From Xanthomonas vasicola (GTDB lineage Bacteria; Pseudomonadota; Gammaproteobacteria; Xanthomonadales; Xanthomonadaceae), in assembly GCF_000772705.2 (NCBI RefSeq), contig NZ_JSBW02000067.1, positions 50,026 to 114,025 on the forward strand: 64,000 nt of DNA. The letters are read 5' to 3'. The notes below the pieces were generated by a model that searched no databases, was not told the origin of the DNA, and saw nothing but the letters and a program-made list of their open reading frames with translations. The translations under genes were made by a program, and so were the position numbers. Numbering within the stretch: position 1 is the stretch's first letter; each line of letters opens with the position of its first letter. Positions 39,669 through 48,141 of this stretch are shown in pieces.

Positions 39669-41840
39669 TCAGCTGTCCAGCAACTCGAACGTCACTGCCT
39701 CGCCGCTCTTGGCCGACGCGCATACCCACACATCGAACAGACCCGGCTCCGCACCGAAGATACCCTTGTGATTGGTAAACGCCAATGCATCACGCGCCAA
39801 TGTAAACACCACGTCCCGGCTCTCGCCCGGCTGCAGCAGCACCTTGTGGAACCCCTTGAGTTCGCGCACCGGGCGCACGCGGCTGGCCACGCGATCGTGC
39901 ACATACAGCTGCACCACTTCCTCGCCTGCGACCTTGCCGGTGTTGGTAACGCGCGTGGTAATGGTCAGCGTGTCATCCCAACCAAGTTGCGCCGCGCTCA
40001 ACTGCGGCTGTGCATACGCAAACGTGGTGTAGCTCAAGCCATGCCCGAACGGATACAACGGTTCGTTAGGCATTTCGCGCCAACGCGCCTTGTACTCGGA
40101 CAGGGCGGGCAACTCCGGCCGGCCGGTGCGCAGGTGATTGTAGAAATACGGCTGCTGTCCGGTGACCTGCGGGAAGCTGATCGGCAAACGCGCCGACGGG
40201 TTGTAGTCGCCGAACAGCACATCGGCCACGCCGGTGCCGGTCTGCGTGCCTAGATACCAGGTCACCGCAATCGCGTCGGCATCGCGCACTGCACCACTCA
40301 AGGCCAGCGCGCGGCCATTGCGCAGCAACACCACCATCGGTGTGCCGGCCGCTGCAACCGCTTCAGCCAGCGCCTGTTGCGCCGGCGGCAGGGTGATCTC
40401 GGTGCGCGATTGCGCTTCGCCACTGAAGCGCTGCGGCTCGCCCAGCGCCAGAACCACCACATCCGCCGCCTGCGCCGCATCGATCGCAGCGGAGATACCG
40501 CCCGGCAGCGCTTCTTCCAGGCCGCAACCTTGCACCACGCTCAGGTCTTCGGTGCCGACCACAGCACGCACGCCCTGCTCCAGGGTCACGTAGCGCTCCT
40601 TGTCGCCGAACAAGGTCCAGCAGCCCTCGATGTTCTCGCGGTCCTGCACGAATGGGCCAATCAACGCGATGCGTTGGCCGCTCTTTTTCAAAGGCAGCAG
40701 TGCGCCTTCGTTCTTCAGCAGCACGATCGAACGCCGCGCCGCATCGCGCGACAGCGCATCGTGCGCTGGCAGATGCGCGGTGTCGGCTTCGCGCGCCGGG
40801 TCCAGCGAGCGATACGGATTGTCGAACAAGCCGATCGCTTCTTTCAGCTGCAGGATGCGCCGCACGCTGGCATCCAGCGTGGCCATCGGCACCTCGCCGC
40901 TTTCCACCAGCGACGGCAGATGCGCGGCATAAAAGCCGCTCTGCATGCTCAGGTCCAGACCGGCCAGGAAGGCCTTCTTGGTCGCATCGCGCTCGTCGGC
41001 GGCATAGCCGTGCGCGATCAATTCCATGTCGGCGGTGTAATCGGAAATCACCACGCCTGGGAACTGCCATTCGCCGCGCAAAATCTCGGTGAGCAACTCA
41101 TGGTTGGCGCTGGCCGGCACGCCATTGATGTCGTTGAAGGACGACATCACGGTCAACGCGCCAGCATCGAAGGCGGCCTTGAACGGCGGCAAGTGCACAT
41201 CGCGCAGGGTCTGCGGCGCAATATCGACGGTGTTGTATTCCATGCCCGCAGCCACCGCGCCATAGGCGGCGAAATGCTTTGGCGTGGCCAACAGCGAATC
41301 ATGCGCGGTCAGGTCGCTGCCCTGGAATCCGCGCACGCGGGCGGCGGCAAAGGCGGCGCCCAGCAACACGTCTTCGCCGGCGCCTTCGGCACCACGGCCC
41401 CAACGCTGGTCGCGGGCAATGTCCACGGCCGGTGCGTAAGTCCAGTGCAGGCCGGCAGCGGTGGCCTCAATCGCGGTGGCGCGCGCGGTGCGCTCGGCCA
41501 ACTCGGGCTCGAAACTCGCCGCCTCGCCCAGCGGGATCGGGAACACCGTGCGCATGCCGTGGATCACGTCAGCAGCCAGGACAACCGGAATGCCCAACCG
41601 GCTTTCTTCCAAGGCGACTTTCTGGATCTGCACGCCCAGCGCGGCGCCAACGCCATTGAACAGCGAGCCGACCCGGCCGGCGCGCACCTGCTGCAATACC
41701 TCGTCGGCATTGAGCACGTTGGCTTCGGGATTCACGTCCGGCGCGAAGGGGCGCACCATGTCGGCGAACACACCCAACTGTCCGACCTTCTCTTCGACGG
41801 TCATCCGGGCAATCAGGGTTTCGATGCGATCAGCAGCCAT
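39669..41840 (-). CDS. Glycoside hydrolase family 3 beta-glucosidase (BglX-like)
   Basis: 723 residues with the full three-domain GH3 layout: TIM barrel (1 to about 300), alpha/beta sandwich (about 350-560) and fibronectin-like C-terminal domain (about 610-710). The nucleophile is Asp267 in FPGVVISDYTADME; TPKHFAAYG (187-194) and GRGAEGAGED line the active site. It hydrolyses terminal beta-glucosides or related sugars. Unlike E. coli BglX, it starts at MAADRIETLIARMTVEEKVGQL with no signal peptide, so it should be cytoplasmic. AAGGA is 4 bases upstream. A LacI-type operator overlaps its leader. Confidence 0.94.
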   Translation of the reverse strand: MAADRIETLIARMTVEEKVGQLGVFADMVRPFAPDVNPEANVLNADEVLQQVRAGRVGSLFNGVGAALGVQIQKVALEESRLGIPVVLAADVIHGMRTVFPIPLGEAASFEPELAERTARATAIEATAAGLHWTYAPAVDIARDQRWGRGAEGAGEDVLLGAAFAAARVRGFQGSDLTAHDSLLATPKHFAAYGAVAAGMEYNTVDIAPQTLRDVHLPPFKAAFDAGALTVMSSFNDINGVPASANHELLTEILRGEWQFPGVVISDYTADMELIAHGYAADERDATKKAFLAGLDLSMQSGFYAAHLPSLVESGEVPMATLDASVRRILQLKEAIGLFDNPYRSLDPAREADTAHLPAHDALSRDAARRSIVLLKNEGALLPLKKSGQRIALIGPFVQDRENIEGCWTLFGDKERYVTLEQGVRAVVGTEDLSVVQGCGLEEALPGGISAAIDAAQAADVVVLALGEPQRFSGEAQSRTEITLPPAQQALAEAVAAAGTPMVVLLRNGRALALSGAVRDADAIAVTWYLGTQTGTGVADVLFGDYNPSARLPISFPQVTGQQPYFYNHLRTGRPELPALSEYKARWREMPNEPLYPFGHGLSYTTFAYAQPQLSAAQLGWDDTLTITTRVTNTGKVAGEEVVQLYVHDRVASRVRPVRELKGFHKVLLQPGESRDVVFTLARDALAFTNHKGIFGAEPGLFDVWVCASAKSGEAVTFELLDS

Positions 41841-41850
41841 GAGATCCTTG

Positions 41851-41864
41851 AGAAAACGTTTACA
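41851..41864 (-). promoter_or_regulatory. LacI/GalR-type operator upstream of the GH3 gene
   Basis: On the minus strand this reads TGTAAAC-GTTTTCT, close to the consensus TGTAAACGTTTACA, with a perfect AAACGTTT core at 41854-41861. It is 11 bp before the start codon, so a bound repressor would block initiation or elongation. The regulator gene is not in the window. Confidence 0.7.
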
Positions 41865-42058
41865 TGGCCGTCAATTCTAGCCTGACGCGCCTGCGGGGAT
41901 GCAAGTTTTGAGGCCCGGGAGTCGGGATCGGCGATGTGTAGCGCCCGGTTGCGTCGCGCGTGGGTGCGCCGGATTGGTAACCGCGCGGCTCTTGCTCCAG
42001 CACGCCGTGGGTCTCCATGCAGCGAAAGTGGCCAGCGCTGCATGCAGCCGGCGGGGAA

Positions 42059-42415
42059 TCAGACCGCCCGTTCCCGCTCGATGATCACGCCCACTGCCTG
42101 CGCGCCGCGCACCGCACCGGGCTTGCTCAGCTTCAACCGCAGCCAGTGCACGCCGAATTCGTCCATCACGAGCGCAGCGCAGCGCTCGGCAAGCGTCTCG
42201 ACCAGCCCGAAGTCCGACGCCCGCACGAATTCGATCAGGCGCTTGCTCACCGCCTTGTAGTTCAGCGTATCGGCAATGTCGTCGCTGGCCGCCGGAATGC
42301 GGTTGTCAAACCCTATCTCCAGATCGAACCGCAAGGTCTGGCGAATGCGCCGCTCCCAATCGTAGATGCCGATCAGCGCATCGATGTCGAGACCTTCAAT
42401 AAACACTTTATCCAT
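42059..42415 (-). CDS. folB: Dihydroneopterin aldolase FolB
   Basis: 118 residues, the normal size. It converts 7,8-dihydroneopterin to 6-hydroxymethyl-dihydropterin in folate synthesis. It opens MDKVFIEGLDIDALIGIYDWERRIRQTLRFDLE with the family's GIYDWER turn; LNYKAVSKRLIEFV and LVETLAERCAALVM (with the pterin-anchoring Glu) follow, and LKLSKPGAVRGAQAVGVIIER closes it. The start is the first Met of this pattern; the frame continues upstream through repeat DNA. It is downstream of tsaD, separated by inverted GGGATT repeats. Confidence 0.95.
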   Translation of the reverse strand: MDKVFIEGLDIDALIGIYDWERRIRQTLRFDLEIGFDNRIPAASDDIADTLNYKAVSKRLIEFVRASDFGLVETLAERCAALVMDEFGVHWLRLKLSKPGAVRGAQAVGVIIERERAV

Positions 42416-42422
42416 GGGAGCC

Positions 42423-42511
42423 GGGATTTGGGATTGGGGAGTCGGGATGAGCAAGAGCAGAGCAAACAAGAAACCGGGCTACGAATCCCCACTCCCCACT
42501 CCCGAATCCCG
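42423..42511. repeat. Inverted pair of GGGATT-type repeats at the tsaD/folB junction
   Basis: A plus-orientation cluster at 42423-42448 (GGGATTT, GGGATTG, GGGAGTC, GGGAT) faces a complementary cluster at 42484-42511 (AATCCCC, ACTCCCC, ACTCCCG, AATCCCG), 35 bp apart. The right cluster lies inside the last codons of tsaD, so the C-terminus DSGVGSGDS is encoded by repeat. The pair can form a long imperfect hairpin. Confidence 0.75.
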
Positions 42512-43543
42512 CGCCGCCGCCAACACCGGCAAGCTCGCCATATCCCACCGCGGCGTCACATGCACCGCTGCATCGGCGCGCTCGCCGGCTTGCAGCCGCA
42601 GCGCACCAGCGAAGGCGATCATTGCGCCGTTGTCGGTGCACAAGGCAGGGCGTGGGAAGCAGACCCGGCCACCACGGCGCTGCGCGGCCTCCTGCAGGCG
42701 CGCGCGCAAGCGCTTGTTCGCGCCTACACCGCCAGCCACCACCAACGTAGTGCACTCGGCTGCATCCAGCGCGCGCAGGCATTTGATGACCAGGGTGTCG
42801 ACCACCGCGTCCTCGAAGCCGCGCGCGATGTCCGCCCGGGTGGTGTCGGACTGGTCGCTGGACCGCCAGGCCAACAGCACCTGCGTCTTGAGCCCGCTGA
42901 AACTGAAATCCAGGCCCGGCCGGTCGGTCATCGGCCGCGCGAACGTGTAGCGCCCCGGCGTGCCGGTTTCGGCCAATACCGCCAGCTGCGGGCCGCCGGG
43001 ATACGGCAGGCCCATCATCTTGGCGGTCTTGTCGAAGGCCTCGCCGGCCGCGTCGTCCAGGGTCTCGCCCAGCACGTCGTAGCTGCCCAGCGCCTTCACC
43101 GCCACCAATTGGGTATGCCCGCCCGAGACCAGCAAGGCCACGAACGGCGGCTCCGGCGGATCGTCTTCCATCAACGGCGCCAGCAAGTGGCCTTCCATGT
43201 GGTGCACGCCGATCGCCGGTACATCCAGTGCCCAGGCCAGCGAACGCGCCACCCCGGCACCGACCAGCAAGGCGCCAACCAGGCCTGGGCCGGCGGTATA
43301 GGCCACGCCGTCGAGTTCGTCGATACCCACCCCGGCCTCGCCCAGGGTCTGGCGGATCAGCGGCAGCAGCTTGCGCACGTGGTCGCGGCTGGCCAATTCA
43401 GGCACCACGCCGCCATATTCGGCATGCAGCGCAATCTGGCTGTACACCGCGTGGGCGCGCAGCGCCGGCACGCCGGACAAGGCGGTGTCGTAGACCGCTA
43501 CACCGGTCTCATCGCACGATGATTCGATCCCAAGGACTTTCAC
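42479..43543 (-). CDS. tsaD: tRNA N6-adenosine threonylcarbamoyltransferase TsaD
   Basis: 354 residues. Catalytic subunit for t6A37 synthesis on ANN-decoding tRNAs, working with TsaB, TsaC and TsaE. It opens [19 protein letters not shown]; the iron-binding HHMEGH and the ASKH-fold pieces [33 protein letters not shown] and [13 protein letters not shown] are all present. The final nine or so residues come from an intergenic-type repeat and look dispensable. It is divergent from rpsU, as in many gammaproteobacteria. Confidence 0.97.
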   Translation of the reverse strand: MKVLGIESSCDETGVAVYDTALSGVPALRAHAVYSQIALHAEYGGVVPELASRDHVRKLLPLIRQTLGEAGVGIDELDGVAYTAGPGLVGALLVGAGVARSLAWALDVPAIGVHHMEGHLLAPLMEDDPPEPPFVALLVSGGHTQLVAVKALGSYDVLGETLDDAAGEAFDKTAKMMGLPYPGGPQLAVLAETGTPGRYTFARPMTDRPGLDFSFSGLKTQVLLAWRSSDQSDTTRADIARGFEDAVVDTLVIKCLRALDAAECTTLVVAGGVGANKRLRARLQEAAQRRGGRVCFPRPALCTDNGAMIAFAGALRLQAGERADAAVHVTPRWDMASLPVLAAARDSGVGSGDS

Positions 43544-43698
43544 GGCAGCTCGGCAAGCATGGACATGTCACTATTTTCGCAGTTTTTGCGCTGCGCAGAT
43601 CGGCCGATGGCGATATGCTGCGCCGCCCCGCCGTCGTAGCCGTATCCGGCCCAAGCGCACGCTTTATAAGAGTCGTGCCAGGAAATTCTGCAGGGGGC

Positions 43699-43726
43699 TT
43701 GCAGGTCGTTGGCAAGTCGTTATAAT
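43699..43726 (+). promoter_or_regulatory. Sigma-70 promoter of rpsU
   Basis: TTGCAG at 43699-43704 and a perfect TATAAT at 43721-43726 with 16-bp spacing, about 100 bp before the rpsU start. Transcription should begin near 43733. This is the clearest promoter in the window. Confidence 0.85.
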
Positions 43727-43732
43727 GCGCGG

Positions 43733-43822
43733 CTAGCCGGGGCAACCCGGAAATTCCGTCACGCGAGTCCGCTCGCACCCGCCCGGGGCTCCCGGACGGA
43801 AATCCCATTTTCTGGAGAACAC
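43733..43822 (+). promoter_or_regulatory. Structured rpsU leader RNA
   Basis: The about 90-nt leader has nested inverted repeats: TTCCGTC (43754-43760) with GACGGAA (43795-43801) enclosing GCGAG (43763-43767) with CTCGC (43772-43776), plus CCCGG/CCGGG pairing near 43782-43795. The ribosome site GGAG is at 43814-43817. A folded leader on a ribosomal-protein gene suggests feedback control, but no known S21 leader motif is identified. Confidence 0.5.
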
Positions 43823-44038
43823 ATGCCCAGCGTTAAAGTCCGCGAGAACGAGCCCTTCGAATTTGCGCTCCGTCGTTTCAAGCGCACCTGCGAAAAGGCC
43901 GGCGTGCTGGCCGAAACCCGCAAGCGCGAGTTCTATGAAAAGCCGACCCAGGAGCGTAAGCGTAAGGCTGCCGCTGCCGTGAAGCGTCAGCTGCGTCGTT
44001 CCTCGCGCGACGTCACCAAGCGCCAGCGCTTGTACTGA
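43823..44038 (+). CDS. rpsU: 30S ribosomal protein S21
   Basis: 71 residues, the usual length. [29 protein letters not shown] is typical, and the C-terminal half is strongly basic ([28 protein letters not shown]). S21 sits on the 30S platform near the anti-Shine-Dalgarno sequence and helps initiation. First gene of the rpsU-yqeY-dnaG region, driven by a perfect TATAAT promoter and followed by two RNA hairpins. Confidence 0.98.
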
Positions 44039-44046
44039 TCGAACGC

Positions 44047-44098
44047 GGTTCCTTGCCGGTGGGTCTGCGCTGAAGGCGCGTCTCACCGGGAACGAACC
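44047..44098 (+). ncRNA. Folded RNA element just after rpsU
   Basis: Three nested stems are visible: GGTTC (44047-44051) with GAACC (44094-44098), CCGGTG (44056-44061) with CACCGG (44084-44089), and GCGC with GCGC (44067-44079). It precedes a separate terminator. It may be an mRNA-stabilising 3' structure or processing site. Calling it a distinct RNA is inference. Confidence 0.4.
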
Positions 44099-44102
44099 CA
44101 AG

Positions 44103-44133
44103 AGCCGGCACGCGCAAGCGTCGCCGGCTTTTT
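44103..44133 (+). terminator. Intrinsic terminator (or attenuator) after rpsU
   Basis: AGCCGGC (44103-44109) pairs with GCCGGCT (44123-44129), with inner GCG/CGC pairing, followed by TTTTT. Some read-through to yqeY, 175 bp on, would make it an attenuator. Confidence 0.8.
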
Positions 44134-44307
44134 GTATTGGTCTGTCATGCGGTTTCGCGTCAGCGACATCGAGCAGCCCGCGCAAGACGCGTGCCGCCCG
44201 CCGTGCGCATTACGACGCGCATGCGTGCCCTACATTTCGGCCGACGCACCAAGCCCGTTCCGGCGCCTCGGTCACCATTGAATACCCACACACTCAGGAG
44301 TCACCGC

Positions 44308-44754
44308 ATGCCCCTCAAGCAGCAGCTCACCGATGACATGAAGGCCGCCATGAAGTCCGGCGACAAGCACAGCCTGGGCGTGATCCGGCTGATCAATGCC
44401 GCGATCAAGCAGAAGGAAGTGGACGAGCGCATCGAGATGGACGATGCCGCGGTGATCGCCGTGCTCGACAAGATGGTCAAGCAGCGCAAGGACTCGGTCA
44501 CCCAGTTCGAAGCCGCCGCACGCGAAGATCTGGCGCAGATCGAGCGCGAAGAGATCGTGGTGATCGAGCGCTATCTGCCGGCCAAGATGGGCGAAGCCGA
44601 AATCGTGGCCGCCATCCAGGCGGCGATCTCTGAGACCGGCGCCAGCAGCCCGGCCGATATCGGCAAGCTGATGGGCGCGCTCAAGCCCAAGCTGGCCGGT
44701 CAGGCCGACATGGGTCTGGTCTCCACCCTGGTCAAGCAGCACCTGGCAGGCTGA
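44308..44754 (+). CDS. yqeY: GatB/YqeY domain-containing protein
   Basis: 148 residues. It matches the YqeY family, related to the tRNA-binding tail of GatB: MPLKQQLTDDMKAAMKSGDKHSLGVIRLINAAIKQKEVDERIEM, then EREEIVVIERYLPAKMGEAE and SPADIGKLMGALKPKLAGQADMGLVSTLVKQHL. A role in tRNA-dependent amidation is assumed for the family but not proved for free-standing members. CAGGAG before the ATG sets the start. The place between rpsU and dnaG is conserved in many proteobacteria. Confidence 0.95.
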   Translation: MPLKQQLTDDMKAAMKSGDKHSLGVIRLINAAIKQKEVDERIEMDDAAVIAVLDKMVKQRKDSVTQFEAAAREDLAQIEREEIVVIERYLPAKMGEAEIVAAIQAAISETGASSPADIGKLMGALKPKLAGQADMGLVSTLVKQHLAG

Positions 44755-44760
44755 TGTCCC

Positions 44761-44793
44761 CGCAGTGCCCTGCGCTAAGGCCAGGGCACTGCG
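44761..44793 (+). terminator. 12-bp perfect hairpin after yqeY
   Basis: CGCAGTGCCCTG (44761-44772) pairs perfectly with CAGGGCACTGCG (44782-44793) around a 9-nt loop, starting 6 bp past the yqeY stop. There is no T run. It suggests the rpsU-yqeY transcript ends here and that brkB-dnaG have their own promoter. Confidence 0.65.
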
Positions 44794-45284
44794 AACAGCG
44801 CGCGGCGGCGACTACGGCACTGCTTTGTGAAGCGCCGAACGAAATTTCCAGTTGAAGTCACAAACGTCCCACGGGCTGTGGTGCGGCATGCCGATCCTCC
44901 AGGGGCAAGGCAGTCGCACATCTGCGACACGAAGTACCACGTAAGAAGCGACATCACGTCCAATGCTCCCTGCAGCTGTGCAGCTGTGCAGCTGTGCAGC
45001 GAAAGCGCTACACCGTCTGCGAGGCTGTAATTGCGCGGGCGTTCGTGATTGCCAAGCGTGCGTCCTGATGCCTGTACGTACGCACCTTGTGCCCACACCT
45101 GCTGCCCGTTGAAGTCGCTGTCTATACAAAGGCACGCGATGCGCCCGGCCGCTGGCAGACCACCCACGCCGGCTGCACACCACACCTCTTCACTGCTCCA
45201 CACATGCGTGCTTTCACCCTTCCTTCGATCCAGCCCTGTTAGAAAGATTGCGCCAGCGCAGGCATAGGCAAGGTCTTTCCGCAT
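44775..45284 (-). CDS. Doubtful hypothetical ORF (169 aa)
   Basis: The 590-bp gap between yqeY and brkB holds one longish minus-strand frame (MRKDLAYACAGAIFLTGLDRRKGEST to RRRALFAVPWP). It has nine Cys, no clear ribosome site, and an 8-bp tandem repeat in the middle. The first half (VWCAAGVGGLPAAGRIACLCIDSDFNGQQVWAQGAYV) looks more protein-like than the second, so it may be a gene remnant shifted by repeat slippage. No family is recognised. Its end overlaps the yqeY hairpin. Confidence 0.25.
   Translation of the reverse strand: MRKDLAYACAGAIFLTGLDRRKGESTHVWSSEEVWCAAGVGGLPAAGRIACLCIDSDFNGQQVWAQGAYVQASGRTLGNHERPRNYSLADGVALSLHSCTAAQLQGALDVMSLLTWYFVSQMCDCLAPGGSACRTTARGTFVTSTGNFVRRFTKQCRSRRRALFAVPWP
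44972..45000. repeat. 8-bp tandem repeat, 3.6 copies
   Basis: GCAGCTGT is repeated at 44972, 44980 and 44988, and GCAGC closes at 45000. Because the unit is not a multiple of three, copy-number change would shift any frame across it, including the doubtful ORF at 44775-45284. Confidence 0.9.
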
Positions 45285-45345
45285 ACCGACTTTGCTCTGA
45301 GCTCACCTGCGCGCACAACGGTATGCGCCAAGGATTCTCCCGCCG

Positions 45346-46308
45346 GTGACGACGCTTTCATCCGCCTATCTGCACAAGCATCTGAGCCGTCTGCAGCGCA
45401 GCGTGCCGATGGCATTGCTAAACCGCTTTATCGAGATCGACGTGATGACGCAGGCGGCGTCGTTGTCGTTCTACGCGCTGTTGTCGCTGGCCCCGCTACT
45501 GGTACTGCTGTTGTGGCTGACTGCATCGCTTTATCCACCTGCGCAAGAGGCGTTGGTGCAGCAGGTCGCGCAATTGGCGGGCGGCAGCGCTGCCGAAGTG
45601 GCGCAGACCATCATTCGCAATGCTACCGACCAGCCTGGGGTTGGCTCGCTGGCTGGCCTGTGGAGCACGCTGTTGTTGTTCATTGGCGCCACGGCAGTGT
45701 TTGCGCAGCTGCAGAACGCCTTGAACCTGATTTTCCGCACCGACAAGCAACGCTTGGACGGCCTGATGGCGTGGCTGAAAAAGCGGGTGTTCTCGTTCGG
45801 CGTGATCCTGGCACTGGGCTTTTTGCTGATCGTGTCGATGATCGCCACCACTGCACTGCAGGTGGTGTTCGCACGCCTGCCCTCGGTGTTGCCTGCGGTC
45901 GGTTATGTAACGACGCTGGCGTTGTATTCGCTGGCATTCGCGTTCCTGTATCGCTATCTGCCCGATCGCACCGTCGATTGGCGCCAGGCGTTCCTGGGCG
46001 GCGTCATCACTGCGCTGTTGTTTGCGCTGGGCCGCTACGCCATTGGCGTGTACATCGCCACTGCGGCGCCAGGCAGCGCGTACGGCTCGATGGGGACGCT
46101 GGTCATCCTGCTGGTGTGGATGTACTACGCCTCAGTGGTGTTCTTCGTCGGGGCCTTGATCACTGCGGTGATCGACGAGCGCGTGCGCTCGCATCGCAAG
46201 CTGCGCGAGGCCGGCGTAGACCCCGAGCATCCGCCAGTGATCGTGCCGCCTGCCGATGCAGCGCCTGTGGCTTCAGCGTCGGAGTCGGAAGCGCTGCCGC
46301 GCGGCTGA
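45346..46308 (+). CDS. YihY/virulence factor BrkB family membrane protein
   Basis: 320 residues with about six transmembrane helices. Family motifs: MTQAASLSFYALLSLAPLLVLLLWL (the AASLSFYALLSLAP core), LNLIFRTDKQR, RTVDWRQAFLGGVITALLFALGRYAIGVYI and GSMGTLVILLVWMYYASVVFFVGALITAV. Once called ribonuclease BN by mistake; the function is unsettled. The GTG start at 45346 has AAGGA 11 bases upstream. The C-terminal 40 residues are Pro/Ala-rich. It lies between yqeY and dnaG. Confidence 0.93.
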   Translation: MTTLSSAYLHKHLSRLQRSVPMALLNRFIEIDVMTQAASLSFYALLSLAPLLVLLLWLTASLYPPAQEALVQQVAQLAGGSAAEVAQTIIRNATDQPGVGSLAGLWSTLLLFIGATAVFAQLQNALNLIFRTDKQRLDGLMAWLKKRVFSFGVILALGFLLIVSMIATTALQVVFARLPSVLPAVGYVTTLALYSLAFAFLYRYLPDRTVDWRQAFLGGVITALLFALGRYAIGVYIATAAPGSAYGSMGTLVILLVWMYYASVVFFVGALITAVIDERVRSHRKLREAGVDPEHPPVIVPPADAAPVASASESEALPRG

Positions 46309-46392
46309 GGTTGGCTGCAGTTCCTGCATCGTTGGTGTCCCCAGCGATCCCCAGGACAGGGCGCCGGCAGGCCGCTGAGATATCCTAGTGGG

Positions 46393-48141
46393 ATGGCCCG
46401 CATCCCCGACGCGTTTATCGACGAACTGCTCGCACGCACCGACATTGTCGAGGTGGTTGGCGGTCGCGTGCCGCTCAAGCGTCAGGGCAAGGAATATTCG
46501 GCGCGCTGCCCGTTCCATGACGAGCGCTCGGCCTCGTTCACTGTGTCGCCGACCAAGCAGTTCTATCACTGCTTCGGCTGCGGCGCGCATGGCACCGCGA
46601 TTAGCTTCTTGATGAATTATGACCGCCTCGAATTTCTCGATGCGGTCGACGAGCTGGCCAAGCGTGCCGGCATGGACATCCCGCGCGAAACCCAGCAACG
46701 CACGCCGCAGCAGCAGGACGACAGCCGCGAGCTGTATTCGGCATTAGAAGCGGCGACCAAGTTCTTCCAGCGTCAGCTCGAGGGCAGCGAACGTGCCCGA
46801 GACTATCTGGACGGGCGCGGCGTGGATGCCGACAACCGCGCGCATTTCCAGATTGGCTATGCGCCCGATGGCTACAGCGCGTTGAAGGACACCCTGGGCA
46901 CCGATGCGCGGCGCATGAGTGTGCTTGAGCGCGCCGGGCTGTTTTCCAAGAACGATCGCGGCCACGTCTACGACAAGTTCCGCGACCGGGTGATGTTCCC
47001 GATCTTCGACCGCCGCGGCCGCGTAATCGCTTTCGGCGGACGCATCATGGGCGCGCCGACCGATGGCCGCGACCCGGGCCCCAAGTACCTCAATTCGCCG
47101 GAAACCGCGCTGTTCCACAAGGGCCGCGAGTTGTACGGCCTGTGGCAGGTGCGTCAGGCCAATCAGAAGATCGAACGGCTGATCGTGGTGGAGGGCTACA
47201 TGGACGTGGTCTCGCTGTTCCAGTTCGGCGTGACCCAGGCCGTGGCCACGCTGGGCACCGCGACCACGCCCGAACATGCCGAGCTGTTGTTCCGCAACGC
47301 GCCGGATGTGTACTTCTGCTTCGACGGCGACAACGCCGGACGCAAGGCCGGCTGGCGCGCGCTCGAGTCGGTGCTGCCGCGCATGAAAGATGGCCGCCAG
47401 GCGTTTTTCCTGTTCCTGCCCGACGGTGAAGACCCGGACACCATCGTGCGCAAGGAAGGTGCGCAGGCCTTCGATCAGCGCCTGAAACGGGCCACGCCGC
47501 TGTCGCAGTTCTTCTTCGACGAGATGTCGCGCGAGATCAACCTGCACACGCTCGACGGCAAGGCCCGCCTGGCCGAACGTGCGCGCCCGATGCTGGCGCA
47601 GATCCCGGAAGGCGCGTTCGGGGATCTGATGAGGCAGGAACTCTCGCGCCTGACCGGGGTTGGTGCGAGTGCGTCCGCGCAGCAATCCGCACCCAAGCCG
47701 CGGCCGCCTGCACGCATGGGCGCCCCCACGCAGAAACGCAGCCTGGTGCGTGCATCGATCGCCATCCTGCTGCAACGGCCGTCATTGGCGGCGAGCCTGG
47801 AGGGCGTTCATGACTTTTCCGGATTGCGCCTGCCTGGTATCGACCTGTTGATGGAGTTGCTGGATCTGGTCCGGCAACGCCCGGAAATCAGCACCGGCGC
47901 GCTGCTGGAGCACTTCGCCGAGCGCGAGGAGCAGGTCGCTTTGCAAAGGTTGGCGGCGCAGGAACTGCCCGGCGACGAGCACAGTTGGGCAATCGAGCTG
48001 CACGACGTCGTTGCACAACTCGACAAGCAGCTGCTGCGGCAACGTGTGGAAGAACTACAGGCCAAACAGCGCGCGCAGGGGCTGGACGACACCGATAAAT
48101 ACGAAATGCGCGAGCTGCTCAAGGCGCTCGCAGCGTTGTGA
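46393..48141 (+). CDS. dnaG: DNA primase DnaG
   Basis: 582 residues. Synthesises RNA primers at the replication fork. The CHC2 zinc finger is Cys39, His42, Cys60, Cys63; the catalytic core has YAPDGYSALK, FRDRVMFPIFDRRGRVIAFGGR, the TOPRIM parts VVEGYMDVVSLFQ and CFDGDNAGRKA, and FLPDGEDPDTIVRKEG. A Pro/Ala linker (about 430-450) joins the C-terminal helicase-binding domain. In E. coli rpoD follows dnaG; here an unrelated transporter gene follows, so the classic operon is split. Confidence 0.97.
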   Translation: MARIPDAFIDELLARTDIVEVVGGRVPLKRQGKEYSARCPFHDERSASFTVSPTKQFYHCFGCGAHGTAISFLMNYDRLEFLDAVDELAKRAGMDIPRETQQRTPQQQDDSRELYSALEAATKFFQRQLEGSERARDYLDGRGVDADNRAHFQIGYAPDGYSALKDTLGTDARRMSVLERAGLFSKNDRGHVYDKFRDRVMFPIFDRRGRVIAFGGRIMGAPTDGRDPGPKYLNSPETALFHKGRELYGLWQVRQANQKIERLIVVEGYMDVVSLFQFGVTQAVATLGTATTPEHAELLFRNAPDVYFCFDGDNAGRKAGWRALESVLPRMKDGRQAFFLFLPDGEDPDTIVRKEGAQAFDQRLKRATPLSQFFFDEMSREINLHTLDGKARLAERARPMLAQIPEGAFGDLMRQELSRLTGVGASASAQQSAPKPRPPARMGAPTQKRSLVRASIAILLQRPSLAASLEGVHDFSGLRLPGIDLLMELLDLVRQRPEISTGALLEHFAEREEQVALQRLAAQELPGDEHSWAIELHDVVAQLDKQLLRQRVEELQAKQRAQGLDDTDKYEMRELLKALAAL

